A DNA stretch of 64,000 bases from CF-162 sp040882565 (GTDB taxonomy: Bacteria > Chloroflexota > Dehalococcoidia > SM23-28-2 > RBG-16-64-32): the NCBI GenBank assembly GCA_040882565.1, contig JBBEAZ010000024.1:1-64000 (forward strand), given 5' to 3'. Within the stretch, counting starts at the first letter, position 1. Every line of letters starts with the position of its first letter. Below are positions 8,786 to 16,116 of this stretch, in pieces. The position numbers were made by a program, and so were the translations under genes. Under the pieces are notes generated by a model. The model was not told the DNA's origin, did not search any database, and was given only the letters and a program-made list of their open reading frames with translations.

Positions 8786-10135
8786 ATGACTACCGAGCAG
8801 GAAACCACCGACCTCGAGCGCCTCCAGGCGTTGCTGCAGGGCGACGACGTCCAGGGGGCGATTGAGCTCCTCGAAGACCTGCACCCCGCAGACCAGGCCG
8901 ATCTGTTCGAGAGCCTGGACGAGGACGACCGCCTGAGGATGCTTGCGCTTCTCTCCGCCGAAGGCACGGCGGCGCTGTTGGAGCACCTCGATGAAGAAGA
9001 AATGCACTCGGTTGTCGAGGCGATGCCGCGGGCAACTCTGGCGCGGGTGCTCGACAACACCGACAACGACGTTGCAGTTGACATCCTGCGCATGCTGCCG
9101 CCGGCGGAAGCCGCGCGCACACTGTCGCAGATGACAACGGCGGCCGAGGTGACCCCACTCCTCGGCCACGAAGACGAGAGCGCCGGCGGCCTGATGACGC
9201 GCGGCTACATCACGCTGCACCGCGACATGACCGTCGCCGAGGCGCTGGCATTTCTGCGTGCGACGAGGCCAGCGGCAGAGGAGGCCTACTACCTCTACGT
9301 GCTCGACGCCGCAAATCGGCTCCAGGGAGTCGTCAACCTACGCCAGCTGGTGGTTTCTGATCCCGAGACACACCTCGAAGAGGTGATGGAGACAGACGTC
9401 ATCTCAGTCCTCGAAGACGCCGACCAAGAGGAAGCCGCGAACCTGCTCCAGCACTATCGCCTGCGCGCCTTACCGGTGGTGGACAAGGACGGCGCGCTCA
9501 AGGGCGTTATCACCAGTGATGACATCATCGACGTCATCCAGGAGGAGGCCACGGAGGACATGTACCGGATGGCCGGCCTTCCCGCAGACGAGAGCATCTA
9601 CGCGCCGATCAGCGTGTCGGCCAGGCGGCGCATTCCCTGGCTCTTGCTGAACCTGGTGACGGCGTTCGCGGCCGGCGGCATCGTCGCGATCTTCGAGGGG
9701 ACGATCGCGGACGCGGCGGCGCTGGCCGTCTTCATGCCGATCATCGCCGGCCAAGGCGGTAACGCCGGTATTCAAACGGTGACGATCGTCGTCCGCGGGA
9801 TCGCCCTTGGCGAGGTTGAGCCGAGCGACGCCTGGGTCGTGTTGCGGAAAGAGATCGCGCTCGGCGTGATCCGCGGTGTGCTGTTTGGCGCACTCGTCGG
9901 CGGAGCTGCTTTCGCCTGGAAGGGTGAATGGGCCTGGGGCGTGGTCGTCGGCGGCGCGATGCTGCTGAACATGATTGTCGCCGGACTCGTGGGGACGTTC
10001 ATTCCACTGGGCATGCGCCGTCTCAAGCTGGATCCGGCGATCGCCTCAGGTGTCTTCCTGACGACGTTCACGGACATGCTCGGGTTCCTGTTCCTGCTTG
10101 GCTTCGCCGCCTTGATGATCGACCGGCTGACGTAG
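8786..10135 (+). CDS. mgtE: Magnesium transporter MgtE
   Basis: The 449-residue protein has the full MgtE layout: an N-terminal helical superhelix (about 20-130), two CBS domains (about 135-255) and a C-terminal membrane domain with about five transmembrane helices (about 280-449). The conserved membrane motifs PIIAGQGGNAGIQT and FLTTFTDMLGFLF are present. The cytosolic N and CBS domains gate the channel in response to magnesium. ATG 8786 (MTTEQE) is preferred over an upstream in-frame ATG because the family begins here. A strong hairpin follows the gene. Confidence 0.93.
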   Translation: MTTEQETTDLERLQALLQGDDVQGAIELLEDLHPADQADLFESLDEDDRLRMLALLSAEGTAALLEHLDEEEMHSVVEAMPRATLARVLDNTDNDVAVDILRMLPPAEAARTLSQMTTAAEVTPLLGHEDESAGGLMTRGYITLHRDMTVAEALAFLRATRPAAEEAYYLYVLDAANRLQGVVNLRQLVVSDPETHLEEVMETDVISVLEDADQEEAANLLQHYRLRALPVVDKDGALKGVITSDDIIDVIQEEATEDMYRMAGLPADESIYAPISVSARRRIPWLLLNLVTAFAAGGIVAIFEGTIADAAALAVFMPIIAGQGGNAGIQTVTIVVRGIALGEVEPSDAWVVLRKEIALGVIRGVLFGALVGGAAFAWKGEWAWGVVVGGAMLLNMIVAGLVGTFIPLGMRRLKLDPAIASGVFLTTFTDMLGFLFLLGFAALMIDRLT

Positions 10136-10166
10136 CCGCACGTAGCGACGGTCAGGTGCAACTGAA

Positions 10167-10190
10167 AAGGAGCGGCTAACGCCGCTCCTT
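10167..10190. terminator. Hairpin terminator between mgtE and tRNA-His
   Basis: A perfect 10-bp stem (AAGGAGCGGC paired with GCCGCTCCTT) encloses a TAAC loop. It lies 31 nt after the mgtE stop and just beyond the 3' end of the convergent tRNA-His, so it could stop transcription from both sides. The T-tract is only two bases before the sequence becomes mixed. Confidence 0.6.
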
Positions 10191-10201
10191 GTCATCAAAG
10201 G

Positions 10202-10278
10202 TGGGGTGAGCGACGGGACTTGAACCCGCGATCTTCAGGGCCACAACCTGACGTGTTAACCACTACACTACGCCCACC
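10202..10278 (-). tRNA. tRNA-His (anticodon GTG)
   Basis: On the minus strand the gene has the extra G at position -1 opposite C73 that is typical of tRNA-His. The acceptor stem is GTGGGCG/CGCTCAC, the anticodon loop is TTGTGGC, and the CCA is encoded (10202-10204). Confidence 0.95.
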
Positions 10279-10396
10279 ATGTGGATGGCCCGGTACACGG
10301 GCCGCACCTGATTCTAGCATTCGCCGCCTAAGGCGGGCAACGCGCGGCCGCCACCAGCGCTGCCGCCTTACAGCGCGCGATGCTACGATTGCGGCA

Positions 10397-11347
10397 ATGG
10401 CCACCGACTTCGATCCATACCGCATCCTGAGCGTCGAGCGCGGCGTGACAATGGACGAGGTTTGGGACGCCTACGAGCGGCTCATCGCCGAACATGAGGT
10501 GGGATCATCACGCCGCAGCGAGATCGAGGCTGCGTACGCCGTGATCGGGCGCCCGGAACAGCGACAAGAGTATGACGCACGGCTACTGTCGCGGGAGACG
10601 ACCGGCGTGGCGGCTCCGTCGCGGGACGCCGTCGGTGCGGTTGCTCCCGGCAGCGCTACGACGGTTCCCTGGACGATGGGCGATGTCGCGAAGGCCCTGA
10701 TCTTGCCACTCCTGTTGCTGATCCTCAGCGTAGGCACGTTGATCGCCGGGGGCGCTGCCGATGAAGAAGACCTGACGGAGAGCGAGTACATCTTCACCTT
10801 CGCGTTTAGTTTCGTTGTCCAACTCGCCTACTTTGGGCTGGCGTACCACTTCGTTGTTCGCAAATACAAGCTCTCGCTACGAGCGCTCGGCTTCGCTTGG
10901 CCACCGGGCCTCCGATGGTGGTTCCCGATCGTCGTGCTTGGGGGGGCGCTCATCACGATTTACGCGTACCTGCTGGTGCTTGTAGTCCTTGGCGTCGAGC
11001 CAGCCTCAAACATCCCGGACAACGTCTACGACTACGCGATTCCAGTCGTCATGCTCGGCTTTCTCTCGATCCTCGTGGCGCCGTTCGTCGAAGAAGTGTT
11101 CTTCCGGGCGTTCCTGTACCAGGGGATAGCCAAGCGTTATGGCATGTGGGCTGGGATCATTGGCAGCGGGCTCATTTTCGGCCTCGCGCACGTCGGAACG
11201 CTCGACACGCTCATCGTCATTCCCGGCATCGCGGCGATCGGCGGCATCTTCGCGTGGTCATACGCGCGCACGGGATCGATCTACCCGTCGATGATCGCCC
11301 ATGTCATTTTCAACACGATAAGCTTCGCCATAGGGTTCACTAATTGA
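10397..11347 (+). CDS. CPBP (Rce1/abortive-infection type) intramembrane metalloprotease with J-like N-terminal domain
   Basis: The 316-residue protein carries the CPBP motifs in its C-terminal half: EEVFFR (motif 1, catalytic glutamates), FGLAHV (motif 2) and a late HVIFN (motif 3), spread over about seven transmembrane helices. The first 70 residues (DPYRILSVERGVTMDEVW...YDARL) resemble a DnaJ J-domain but lack the HPD tripeptide needed to stimulate Hsp70. ATG 10397 follows a -10-like TACGAT (10384-10389) at 7 nt with no ribosome site. The stop overlaps the trpA start. Confidence 0.82.
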   Translation: MATDFDPYRILSVERGVTMDEVWDAYERLIAEHEVGSSRRSEIEAAYAVIGRPEQRQEYDARLLSRETTGVAAPSRDAVGAVAPGSATTVPWTMGDVAKALILPLLLLILSVGTLIAGGAADEEDLTESEYIFTFAFSFVVQLAYFGLAYHFVVRKYKLSLRALGFAWPPGLRWWFPIVVLGGALITIYAYLLVLVVLGVEPASNIPDNVYDYAIPVVMLGFLSILVAPFVEEVFFRAFLYQGIAKRYGMWAGIIGSGLIFGLAHVGTLDTLIVIPGIAAIGGIFAWSYARTGSIYPSMIAHVIFNTISFAIGFTN

Positions 11348-12150
11348 ACGGCCGTATCGAAGAGACCTTCGCACGGCTGAAGGCGGATGGGGAGACCGGC
11401 TTCATCGCGTTTCTCACGGTCGGGTATCCGGACGTCGAGGCGACGCTGCGGTTGGTGCCCGCGCTGATCGAGGGGGGCGCCGACTTAGTCGAACTGGGCG
11501 TGCCGTTCTCGGACCCGCTGGCTGACGGCCCCACAATCCAGAAGGCCTCGTTCCACGCGCTCGGTCAGGGGGTGACCCTCGAGACGTGTCTCAACGTCAC
11601 CCGCAAGCTCCGCGCCAGCGGAGTAACGGCGCCCCTGGTGCTCATGGGCTACTACAACCCGCTCCTGGCGTACGGCATCGAACGTTTCAGCCAGGCCGCC
11701 GCAGAAGCCGGCGCAGACGGCGCGATCGTCGTCGACCTGCCACCGGAAGAGTCAGACGATCTGCATGGCGCGTTCGAGAAGGTTGGCTTGCGCCTGATCT
11801 ACCTCGTCGCGCCGACGAGTACTGAGGAGCGGATACAAGAGGTGGCGAAGCGCGCCTCCGGCTTCGTGTATTGCGTGAGCGTCACTGGAGTGACCAGCGC
11901 GCGCGACGAGCTATCAGCCGACCTGGCAGAGTTCGTCGTACGTGTGCGAAACGCCACTAACTTGCCAATAGCTGTAGGATTTGGTATATCTCAGCCTAAG
12001 CATTTCCGGGCTGTCGGCCGTTTCGCAGATGCGGCAGTCATTGGAAGCGCGATCATCGACGAGATCGCCCGCAGCGGTCCGTCAGAGCAAGCGGAGAGGC
12101 TAAAGAACTATGCAGAGGTGGTCACCGGCCGACGGGGAGCAGCAGCGTAG
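11344..12150 (+). CDS. trpA: Tryptophan synthase alpha subunit
   Basis: The 268-residue TIM-barrel protein cleaves indole-3-glycerol phosphate to indole and glyceraldehyde 3-phosphate and hands indole to TrpB. The catalytic glutamate (LVELGVPFSDP) and aspartate (SDPLADGP) are present, as is the phosphate-binding VGFGIS region. The start is TTG 11344, which overlaps the TGA of the protease gene (TTGA). No trpB or other trp gene lies in the window, so trpA has separated from the usual operon and now sits beside chorismate pathway genes. Confidence 0.95.
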   Translation: MNGRIEETFARLKADGETGFIAFLTVGYPDVEATLRLVPALIEGGADLVELGVPFSDPLADGPTIQKASFHALGQGVTLETCLNVTRKLRASGVTAPLVLMGYYNPLLAYGIERFSQAAAEAGADGAIVVDLPPEESDDLHGAFEKVGLRLIYLVAPTSTEERIQEVAKRASGFVYCVSVTGVTSARDELSADLAEFVVRVRNATNLPIAVGFGISQPKHFRAVGRFADAAVIGSAIIDEIARSGPSEQAERLKNYAEVVTGRRGAAA

Positions 12151-12206
12151 GGCCGCTCGGGTCTGTCAATTGATGGACACCGTCGGCCGTATGTATCAGG
12201 CTGGGT

Positions 12207-12259
12207 CCCGGGCCGGCATCTTTGCCGCCCGCTAACCTTTCGGTGCCGACCGGCCCGGG
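12207..12259 (+). promoter_or_regulatory. Long hairpin in the trpA-aroH gap
   Basis: CCCGGGCCGG (12207-12216) is exactly complementary to CCGGCCCGGG (12250-12259), with a 33-nt loop between. It lies 21 nt before the aroH start, which has no clear ribosome site. It could be an attenuator or a control element of aroH translation. No leader peptide rich in Trp, Phe or Tyr codons was seen. Confidence 0.35.
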
Positions 12260-12280
12260 GCGGGCTGGGAAACAGACGAC

Positions 12281-12661
12281 ATGCTGGTAAGGGGTGTCAG
12301 GGGCGCGACCACGGTCGAGGCCAACACGGTCGAGGCAATCCTCGAGGCCTCAAGGGAACTCCTCTCGGCTATGGTGGGTGCCAATCACATCGACCCCGAT
12401 AGCGTAGCGTCGGCGATCTTCACCACCACTCCTGACCTGAACGCCGAGTTTCCCGCCGTCGCCGCTCGTGACATGGGCTGGGGGCATGTGGCGCTTCTCT
12501 GCGGACACGAAATGAGCGTACCGAAGGGGCTCAAAATGTGCCTGAGGGTGCTCCTTCACGTCAACACCGATGTGGATGCCAGCCAGGTCCGGCACGTCTA
12601 CCTGAGAGGCGCCGCTGAGCTACGGCCAGACATCGGAAGTCAGACGAATACAACATCCTGA
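12281..12661 (+). CDS. aroH: Chorismate mutase, AroH class
   Basis: The 126-residue protein is of the monofunctional, trimeric AroH type and converts chorismate to prephenate for Phe/Tyr synthesis. Its start matches Bacillus AroH (RGxRGATTVE). The catalytic residues are all visible: Arg near residue 4-7, Glu in GHEMSV (near residue 76) and Arg in MCLRVLLHV (near residue 88). The C-terminal RHVYLRGAAELRPD is also typical. aroF follows after 17 nt. Confidence 0.94.
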   Translation: MLVRGVRGATTVEANTVEAILEASRELLSAMVGANHIDPDSVASAIFTTTPDLNAEFPAVAARDMGWGHVALLCGHEMSVPKGLKMCLRVLLHVNTDVDASQVRHVYLRGAAELRPDIGSQTNTTS

Positions 12662-12678
12662 ACACAAGGGAGCCAACA

Positions 12679-13737
12679 ATGATCGTAGTAATGAAAACAG
12701 GAGCCACTGAAGAACAGGTGGCTGTCGTCCAGAAGGCGATAAGACAACTCGGTTTCAAGGACCACCGCATCCTCGGCGAAGAGCGGGCGGTGATTGCGGT
12801 GCTCGGGCACGTCTACCCGGAACTCGCAGACGAACTCGGCGTCCTCGACGGCGTCGACTCGGTGGTCCGCATAAGCAAGCCGTTCAAGCTGGCGAGCCGC
12901 GAGGTTAACCCGTTCAACACAGTCGTTCACGTCGGCAGCGTCGCCATCGGCGACGGCAACGTCGTGATGATGGGCGGGCCCTGCTCTGTGGACACGGAAG
13001 AGAACGTGATCACCGCTGCTCGCGCCGTCCGTGACGCGGGCGGCCACATCTTGCGCGGCGGCGCCTTCAAGCCCCGCTCCAGCCCGTACGCCTTCCGCGG
13101 CCACGGCGAGAAGGGTCTGCTGATGCTGGTCGCCGCGCGCGAGGAGACGGGCCTGCCGATCATCACGGAAGTGATGGACGTGCGGGACGTCGAGCTCGTC
13201 GCGCGACACGCCGACATTCTCCAGATCGGCGCGCGAAACATGCAGAACTTCAACTTGCTGGACGAAGTCGGTAAGGCTGGCCGTCCGGTGATGCTGAAGC
13301 GGGCGCTGGCCGGCACGATTGAAGAGTGGCTGCTGGCGGCAGAGTACATCCTGTCGCATGGCAACCGCGACGTGATCCTCTGCGAGCGCGGCATCCGCAC
13401 CTTCGAGACGGCCACGCGGAACACGTTCGACGTGAACGCGATCCCGCTCGTGAAGAAGCTCTCGCACCTGCCGATCATCGGTGACCCAAGCCACGCGACC
13501 GGCAAGTGGTACCTCGTCGAACCGGTGGGCCTGGCCGCCGTCGCCGCGGGGGCCGACGGTCTGATCATCGAAGTGCATCCCGAGCCCGATCACGCGCTCT
13601 CGGACGGCGCGCAGTCGCTGACTCCGGCCAACTTCGCTAAGCTCGTCGAGAAAACCCGCCTGGTGGCACAGGCACTTGGCCGCGACTTGGCGCCGGCGAT
13701 TGGCGCCCCAGCGGCCCGCGCTCGCAAGGCAAGCTAG
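12679..13737 (+). CDS. aroF: 3-deoxy-7-phosphoheptulonate (DAHP) synthase, type I beta with N-terminal ACT-like domain
   Basis: The 352-residue enzyme joins phosphoenolpyruvate and erythrose 4-phosphate, the first step of the shikimate pathway. An N-terminal ferredoxin-like regulatory domain (about 1-70) precedes the TIM barrel, as in Thermotoga DAHP synthase. Visible motifs are MGGPCSVD, RGGAFKPRSSPYAF, QIGARNMQNF, LKRALAGT and DPSHATG. ATG 12679 follows AAGGGAG. With aroH directly upstream and trpA nearby, the cluster covers entry into aromatic synthesis and two branch steps. Confidence 0.95.
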   Translation: MIVVMKTGATEEQVAVVQKAIRQLGFKDHRILGEERAVIAVLGHVYPELADELGVLDGVDSVVRISKPFKLASREVNPFNTVVHVGSVAIGDGNVVMMGGPCSVDTEENVITAARAVRDAGGHILRGGAFKPRSSPYAFRGHGEKGLLMLVAAREETGLPIITEVMDVRDVELVARHADILQIGARNMQNFNLLDEVGKAGRPVMLKRALAGTIEEWLLAAEYILSHGNRDVILCERGIRTFETATRNTFDVNAIPLVKKLSHLPIIGDPSHATGKWYLVEPVGLAAVAAGADGLIIEVHPEPDHALSDGAQSLTPANFAKLVEKTRLVAQALGRDLAPAIGAPAARARKAS

Positions 13738-13761
13738 GCGAACTGAGAAGAGACTAGGACA

Positions 13762-13789
13762 GGGGCGCGGGGTACGCGCCCCCGTCCAT
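13762..13789. terminator. Hairpin terminator after aroF
   Basis: GGGGCGCG pairs with CGCGCCCC around a 5-nt loop (13762-13782), followed within a few bases by TTTT. It lies between aroF and the convergent anti-sigma gene and is near-symmetrical, so it may serve both. Confidence 0.65.
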
Positions 13790-13804
13790 TTTGGAATCGC
13801 TGGC

Positions 13805-14536
13805 TCACTTCACGGACTGTGCAATCTTGATCGCCTCTTCGCGATCGAGTTCGCCTTCGATGCGGTACGTGTGCCCTTCGTGTACCCAGATAACCGTGTT
13901 CGCCTCTGTCACGCGCTGGGTCTCCCTGATGACGTTCCCGGCGTTGTCATAGATGAACGCCAGGCGGCGACCGTGGAGCCAATACGCTTCGCCCTCGAAG
14001 CCGGTGAGACGTTCGGCGCCCGCCCCGGGTGCCAGCCCCTTGCCGGTGCTGGCGTCCGTGGCGAAAAGAACGAATGGGGGGCTTCCTTCAGGTTCGAAGA
14101 AGACGTGGGCAATGTCGTACTCCGCGCTGCCCGGCCCGGAGATGTGTTGGAACACCACACGGGTGATCGCGTCCTCGATTCCTGCCGGGTACTTGGGCAG
14201 GTCGATCCCGCGCCCCATCCGGATCTCCGCTTCTTCCAGCGTCACGTCTTCGCCGACGATGTCCTGGGTGACGCCCTCGAAGGCGTCTTCGTCGGCCTCG
14301 AAGATGTTGATACGATCGAAGAGCTCAGCGGCGGCGTCACGAGCGGGAGCGACGGTGCCGGCGACCACGCTGACCGCCACGACAACCGTCGCCATGGCTA
14401 CCGCCGCCAGCGACCATGCTGGTGCCGCGGCGCGGGTCTCGCGCTCGGCTTGAAGGCGGCTCCAGAACCCCGCCGCGAGGTCTGGAGTCGGCGGATAGGG
14501 CAACGCTTGCGCTAGTGCCATGAGGTCTGTCTCCAT
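13805..14536 (-). CDS. Probable anti-sigma factor, membrane-anchored
   Basis: The 243-residue protein starts at the ATG complementary to 14534-14536, preceded by AAGGAG; the frame is open further upstream but has no ribosome site there. A short cytoplasmic N-terminus is followed by one transmembrane helix (about 40-62) and an extracytoplasmic domain of about 180 residues of the kind seen in DUF4367-like anti-sigma proteins. No zinc-binding anti-sigma HxxxCxxC motif is present. Its position directly downstream of a sigma factor gene, 14 nt away, is the main argument for the assignment. Confidence 0.65.
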   Translation of the reverse strand: METDLMALAQALPYPPTPDLAAGFWSRLQAERETRAAAPAWSLAAVAMATVVVAVSVVAGTVAPARDAAAELFDRINIFEADEDAFEGVTQDIVGEDVTLEEAEIRMGRGIDLPKYPAGIEDAITRVVFQHISGPGSAEYDIAHVFFEPEGSPPFVLFATDASTGKGLAPGAGAERLTGFEGEAYWLHGRRLAFIYDNAGNVIRETQRVTEANTVIWVHEGHTYRIEGELDREEAIKIAQSVK

Positions 14537-14550
14537 GCGGTCTCCTTGCA

Positions 14551-15111
14551 TCACATCCACTCTTCTGCGAGTTCCGGGTTCTGCTTTGCGATCAGCTCGC
14601 GGAGGTGCGCCAAGGCTCGATGAAGGCGCGATTTCACGGTGCCGGCCGGCACGCCAAGGTAGTCAGCCAGTTCGCGCTCGGGTAGAGCGAGGAAATAGCG
14701 CAGGTAGACGACCACACGTTCGTGCTCCTTCAACGAGTCAAGCGCCGACCAGATCACAGCGGCGCGTTCGCTGCTGATCACTGCCTCGTCGAGCGTCTGT
14801 AGCGGCGCGTCAACAACGCGTCCGGCCTCATCGACGAGACGCGCGCGTCGGGTGCGCGACCTCGCCTGCGTGAGCGACTGGTTGACGACGATCTTGAGCA
14901 GCCACGGCCGGAACGCCGAGCCTTCGCGAAAGCGCCCGATGGCACGGTACGCCTTGACCATCGCCTCTTGGGCGGCGTCCTCGGCCTCGTCGCTATCTCG
15001 CAGGACCAGGTAGGCCGTGCGGAAGGCGTCGTTCTGATAGCGGCGGACCAGGCCTTCAAAGGCCCCGATGTCGCCCCGGCGCGAATTGGCGATGAGCGCT
15101 GCGTCGTCCAG
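14551..15111 (-). CDS. ECF-type RNA polymerase sigma factor with a likely CTG start
   Basis: Region 2 (LVLRDSDEAEDAAQEAMVKAYRAIGRF) and region 4 (ALPERELADYLGVPAGTVKSRLHRAL) are clear. The first ATG in frame (14961) lies inside region 2 and would delete its first half. The open frame continues upstream with convincing sigma sequence (FEGLVRRYQNDAFRTAYLVL) to a TAA, and contains no ATG, GTG or TTG. A CTG at 15111 has AAAGGGG 7 nt before it and gives a 186-residue protein of normal ECF length. The anti-sigma gene follows. A GGAACC on the minus strand (15156-15161) may be an ECF -35, suggesting autoregulation. Confidence 0.8.
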   Translation of the reverse strand: MDDAALIANSRRGDIGAFEGLVRRYQNDAFRTAYLVLRDSDEAEDAAQEAMVKAYRAIGRFREGSAFRPWLLKIVVNQSLTQARSRTRRARLVDEAGRVVDAPLQTLDEAVISSERAAVIWSALDSLKEHERVVVYLRYFLALPERELADYLGVPAGTVKSRLHRALAHLRELIAKQNPELAEEWM

Positions 15112-15153
15112 TGGATCGCCCCTTTCTGGTACTTATACAACGCGCAGCGCGTG

Positions 15154-15182
15154 TTGGTTCCCGTTGGTCCGCCGCATATAAT
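15154..15182 (+). promoter_or_regulatory. Promoter upstream of scpA (distal)
   Basis: TTGGTT (15154-15159), a 17-nt spacer and a perfect TATAAT (15177-15182). Transcription would start at about 15189, which is itself an ATG in frame with scpA. The -35 overlaps the minus-strand GGAACC proposed for the sigma factor gene. Confidence 0.5.
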
Positions 15183-15247
15183 TGCCGCATGCCCACAAGT
15201 GCGGACAAGAAAAACGTTAAAAAGCCTAATCGGATAACCGATTCCTC

Positions 15248-15277
15248 TTGGCAACGGGTGTTCACCCTAGCTATCAT
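15248..15277 (+). promoter_or_regulatory. Promoter upstream of scpA (proximal)
   Basis: TTGGCA (15248-15253), an 18-nt spacer and TATCAT (15272-15277). The -10 ends 7 nt before ATG 15285, the start that best fits ScpA. This would give a leaderless scpA mRNA. Confidence 0.45.
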
Positions 15278-15284
15278 GGGCGAG

Positions 15285-16049
15285 ATGGTGCAGATTCAGG
15301 TTGAAGGCTTCGAAGGGTCAATCGACCTGCTGCTCGAATTGATCGACCGCAAAGAGCTCGACATCACGACTCTCTCCCTCGCCGACGTAAGTGACCAGTA
15401 CTGGCGCGAGTTGGAGAACGCCGGCGACCTTGACCCCGACACGCTGTCCGACTTCATCAGCGTCGGTTCGAAGCTCATGTTCATCAAGTCGGCGGCTCTA
15501 CTGCCGGGTGCAGAGCCGCCCCCGGGGGACCTCGACGAGCGGATCGAGGCGACCGCGGCTGATCTTGCCGCCGCGCTCGAGGAGCACCGACGCTTCCGCG
15601 ATGCTGTCGATCTGTTCCGCCAGCTGGAAGAAGAGGGGCGGCGCACTTTCGCCCGCGCCGCACCGCCGAAGAACGTGCCGCTACCTCCGGGCCTTGAAGG
15701 CGTGACCCTCGATAACCTGCTGAGCGCCGTCAAAGATGCGCTCGCAAAGCGCCCAGCAGAACCGGAAGAAGCCGTCATTCACATCGAGCCGGTCACGGTC
15801 AGCCAGAAGATCGACGAGATATCAGGCGCGCTAACCCGCAAGAATGGCCGGCTGCGCTTCCGACCGCTGCTCGAGGCCTGTCAGACGCGGACCGAGATCG
15901 TCGTGCTCTTCATGGCGCTGCTAGAGATGATCAAGGGCGGCACGTTGTGGGCTGAGCAACTAAAGGCCTTCGGCGACATCGAGCTGATCGACACCGCGAC
16001 GGAAGCGGAGTCGGCAGAAGCCGAACCGGAGCCAGCCGAGACCGCATAG
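15285..16049 (+). CDS. scpA: Segregation and condensation protein A
   Basis: The 254-residue kleisin bridges SMC and ScpB in the bacterial condensin complex. The N-terminal domain (VEGFEGSIDLLLELIDRKELDITTLSLADVSDQY) and the C-terminal winged-helix region (EIVVLFMALLEMIKGG...FGDIEL) match the family. ATG 15285 is preferred; in-frame ATGs at 15276 and 15189 would add 3 or 32 residues that are not typical of ScpA. No ribosome site precedes any of the three. scpB is not in the window. Confidence 0.92.
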   Translation: MVQIQVEGFEGSIDLLLELIDRKELDITTLSLADVSDQYWRELENAGDLDPDTLSDFISVGSKLMFIKSAALLPGAEPPPGDLDERIEATAADLAAALEEHRRFRDAVDLFRQLEEEGRRTFARAAPPKNVPLPPGLEGVTLDNLLSAVKDALAKRPAEPEEAVIHIEPVTVSQKIDEISGALTRKNGRLRFRPLLEACQTRTEIVVLFMALLEMIKGGTLWAEQLKAFGDIELIDTATEAESAEAEPEPAETA

Positions 16050-16071
16050 CTCGCGGCACCGGAAAACAAAC

Positions 16072-16094
16072 AGGCCGGGCGAATTGCCCGGCCT
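16072..16094. terminator. Terminator between scpA and the DEAD-box helicase
   Basis: AGGCCGGGC and GCCCGGCCT form a perfect 9-bp stem around GAATT. It lies between two convergent genes, and the symmetry suits termination in both directions. Confidence 0.65.
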
Positions 16095-16116
16095 TCGTGT
16101 CTGTGTTCCTCGCGCG

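Noticed and set aside
14551..14961. Sigma factor starting at ATG 14961 (136 residues)
   Set aside because: It would lack the first half of region 2, which is present and intact in the same frame upstream.
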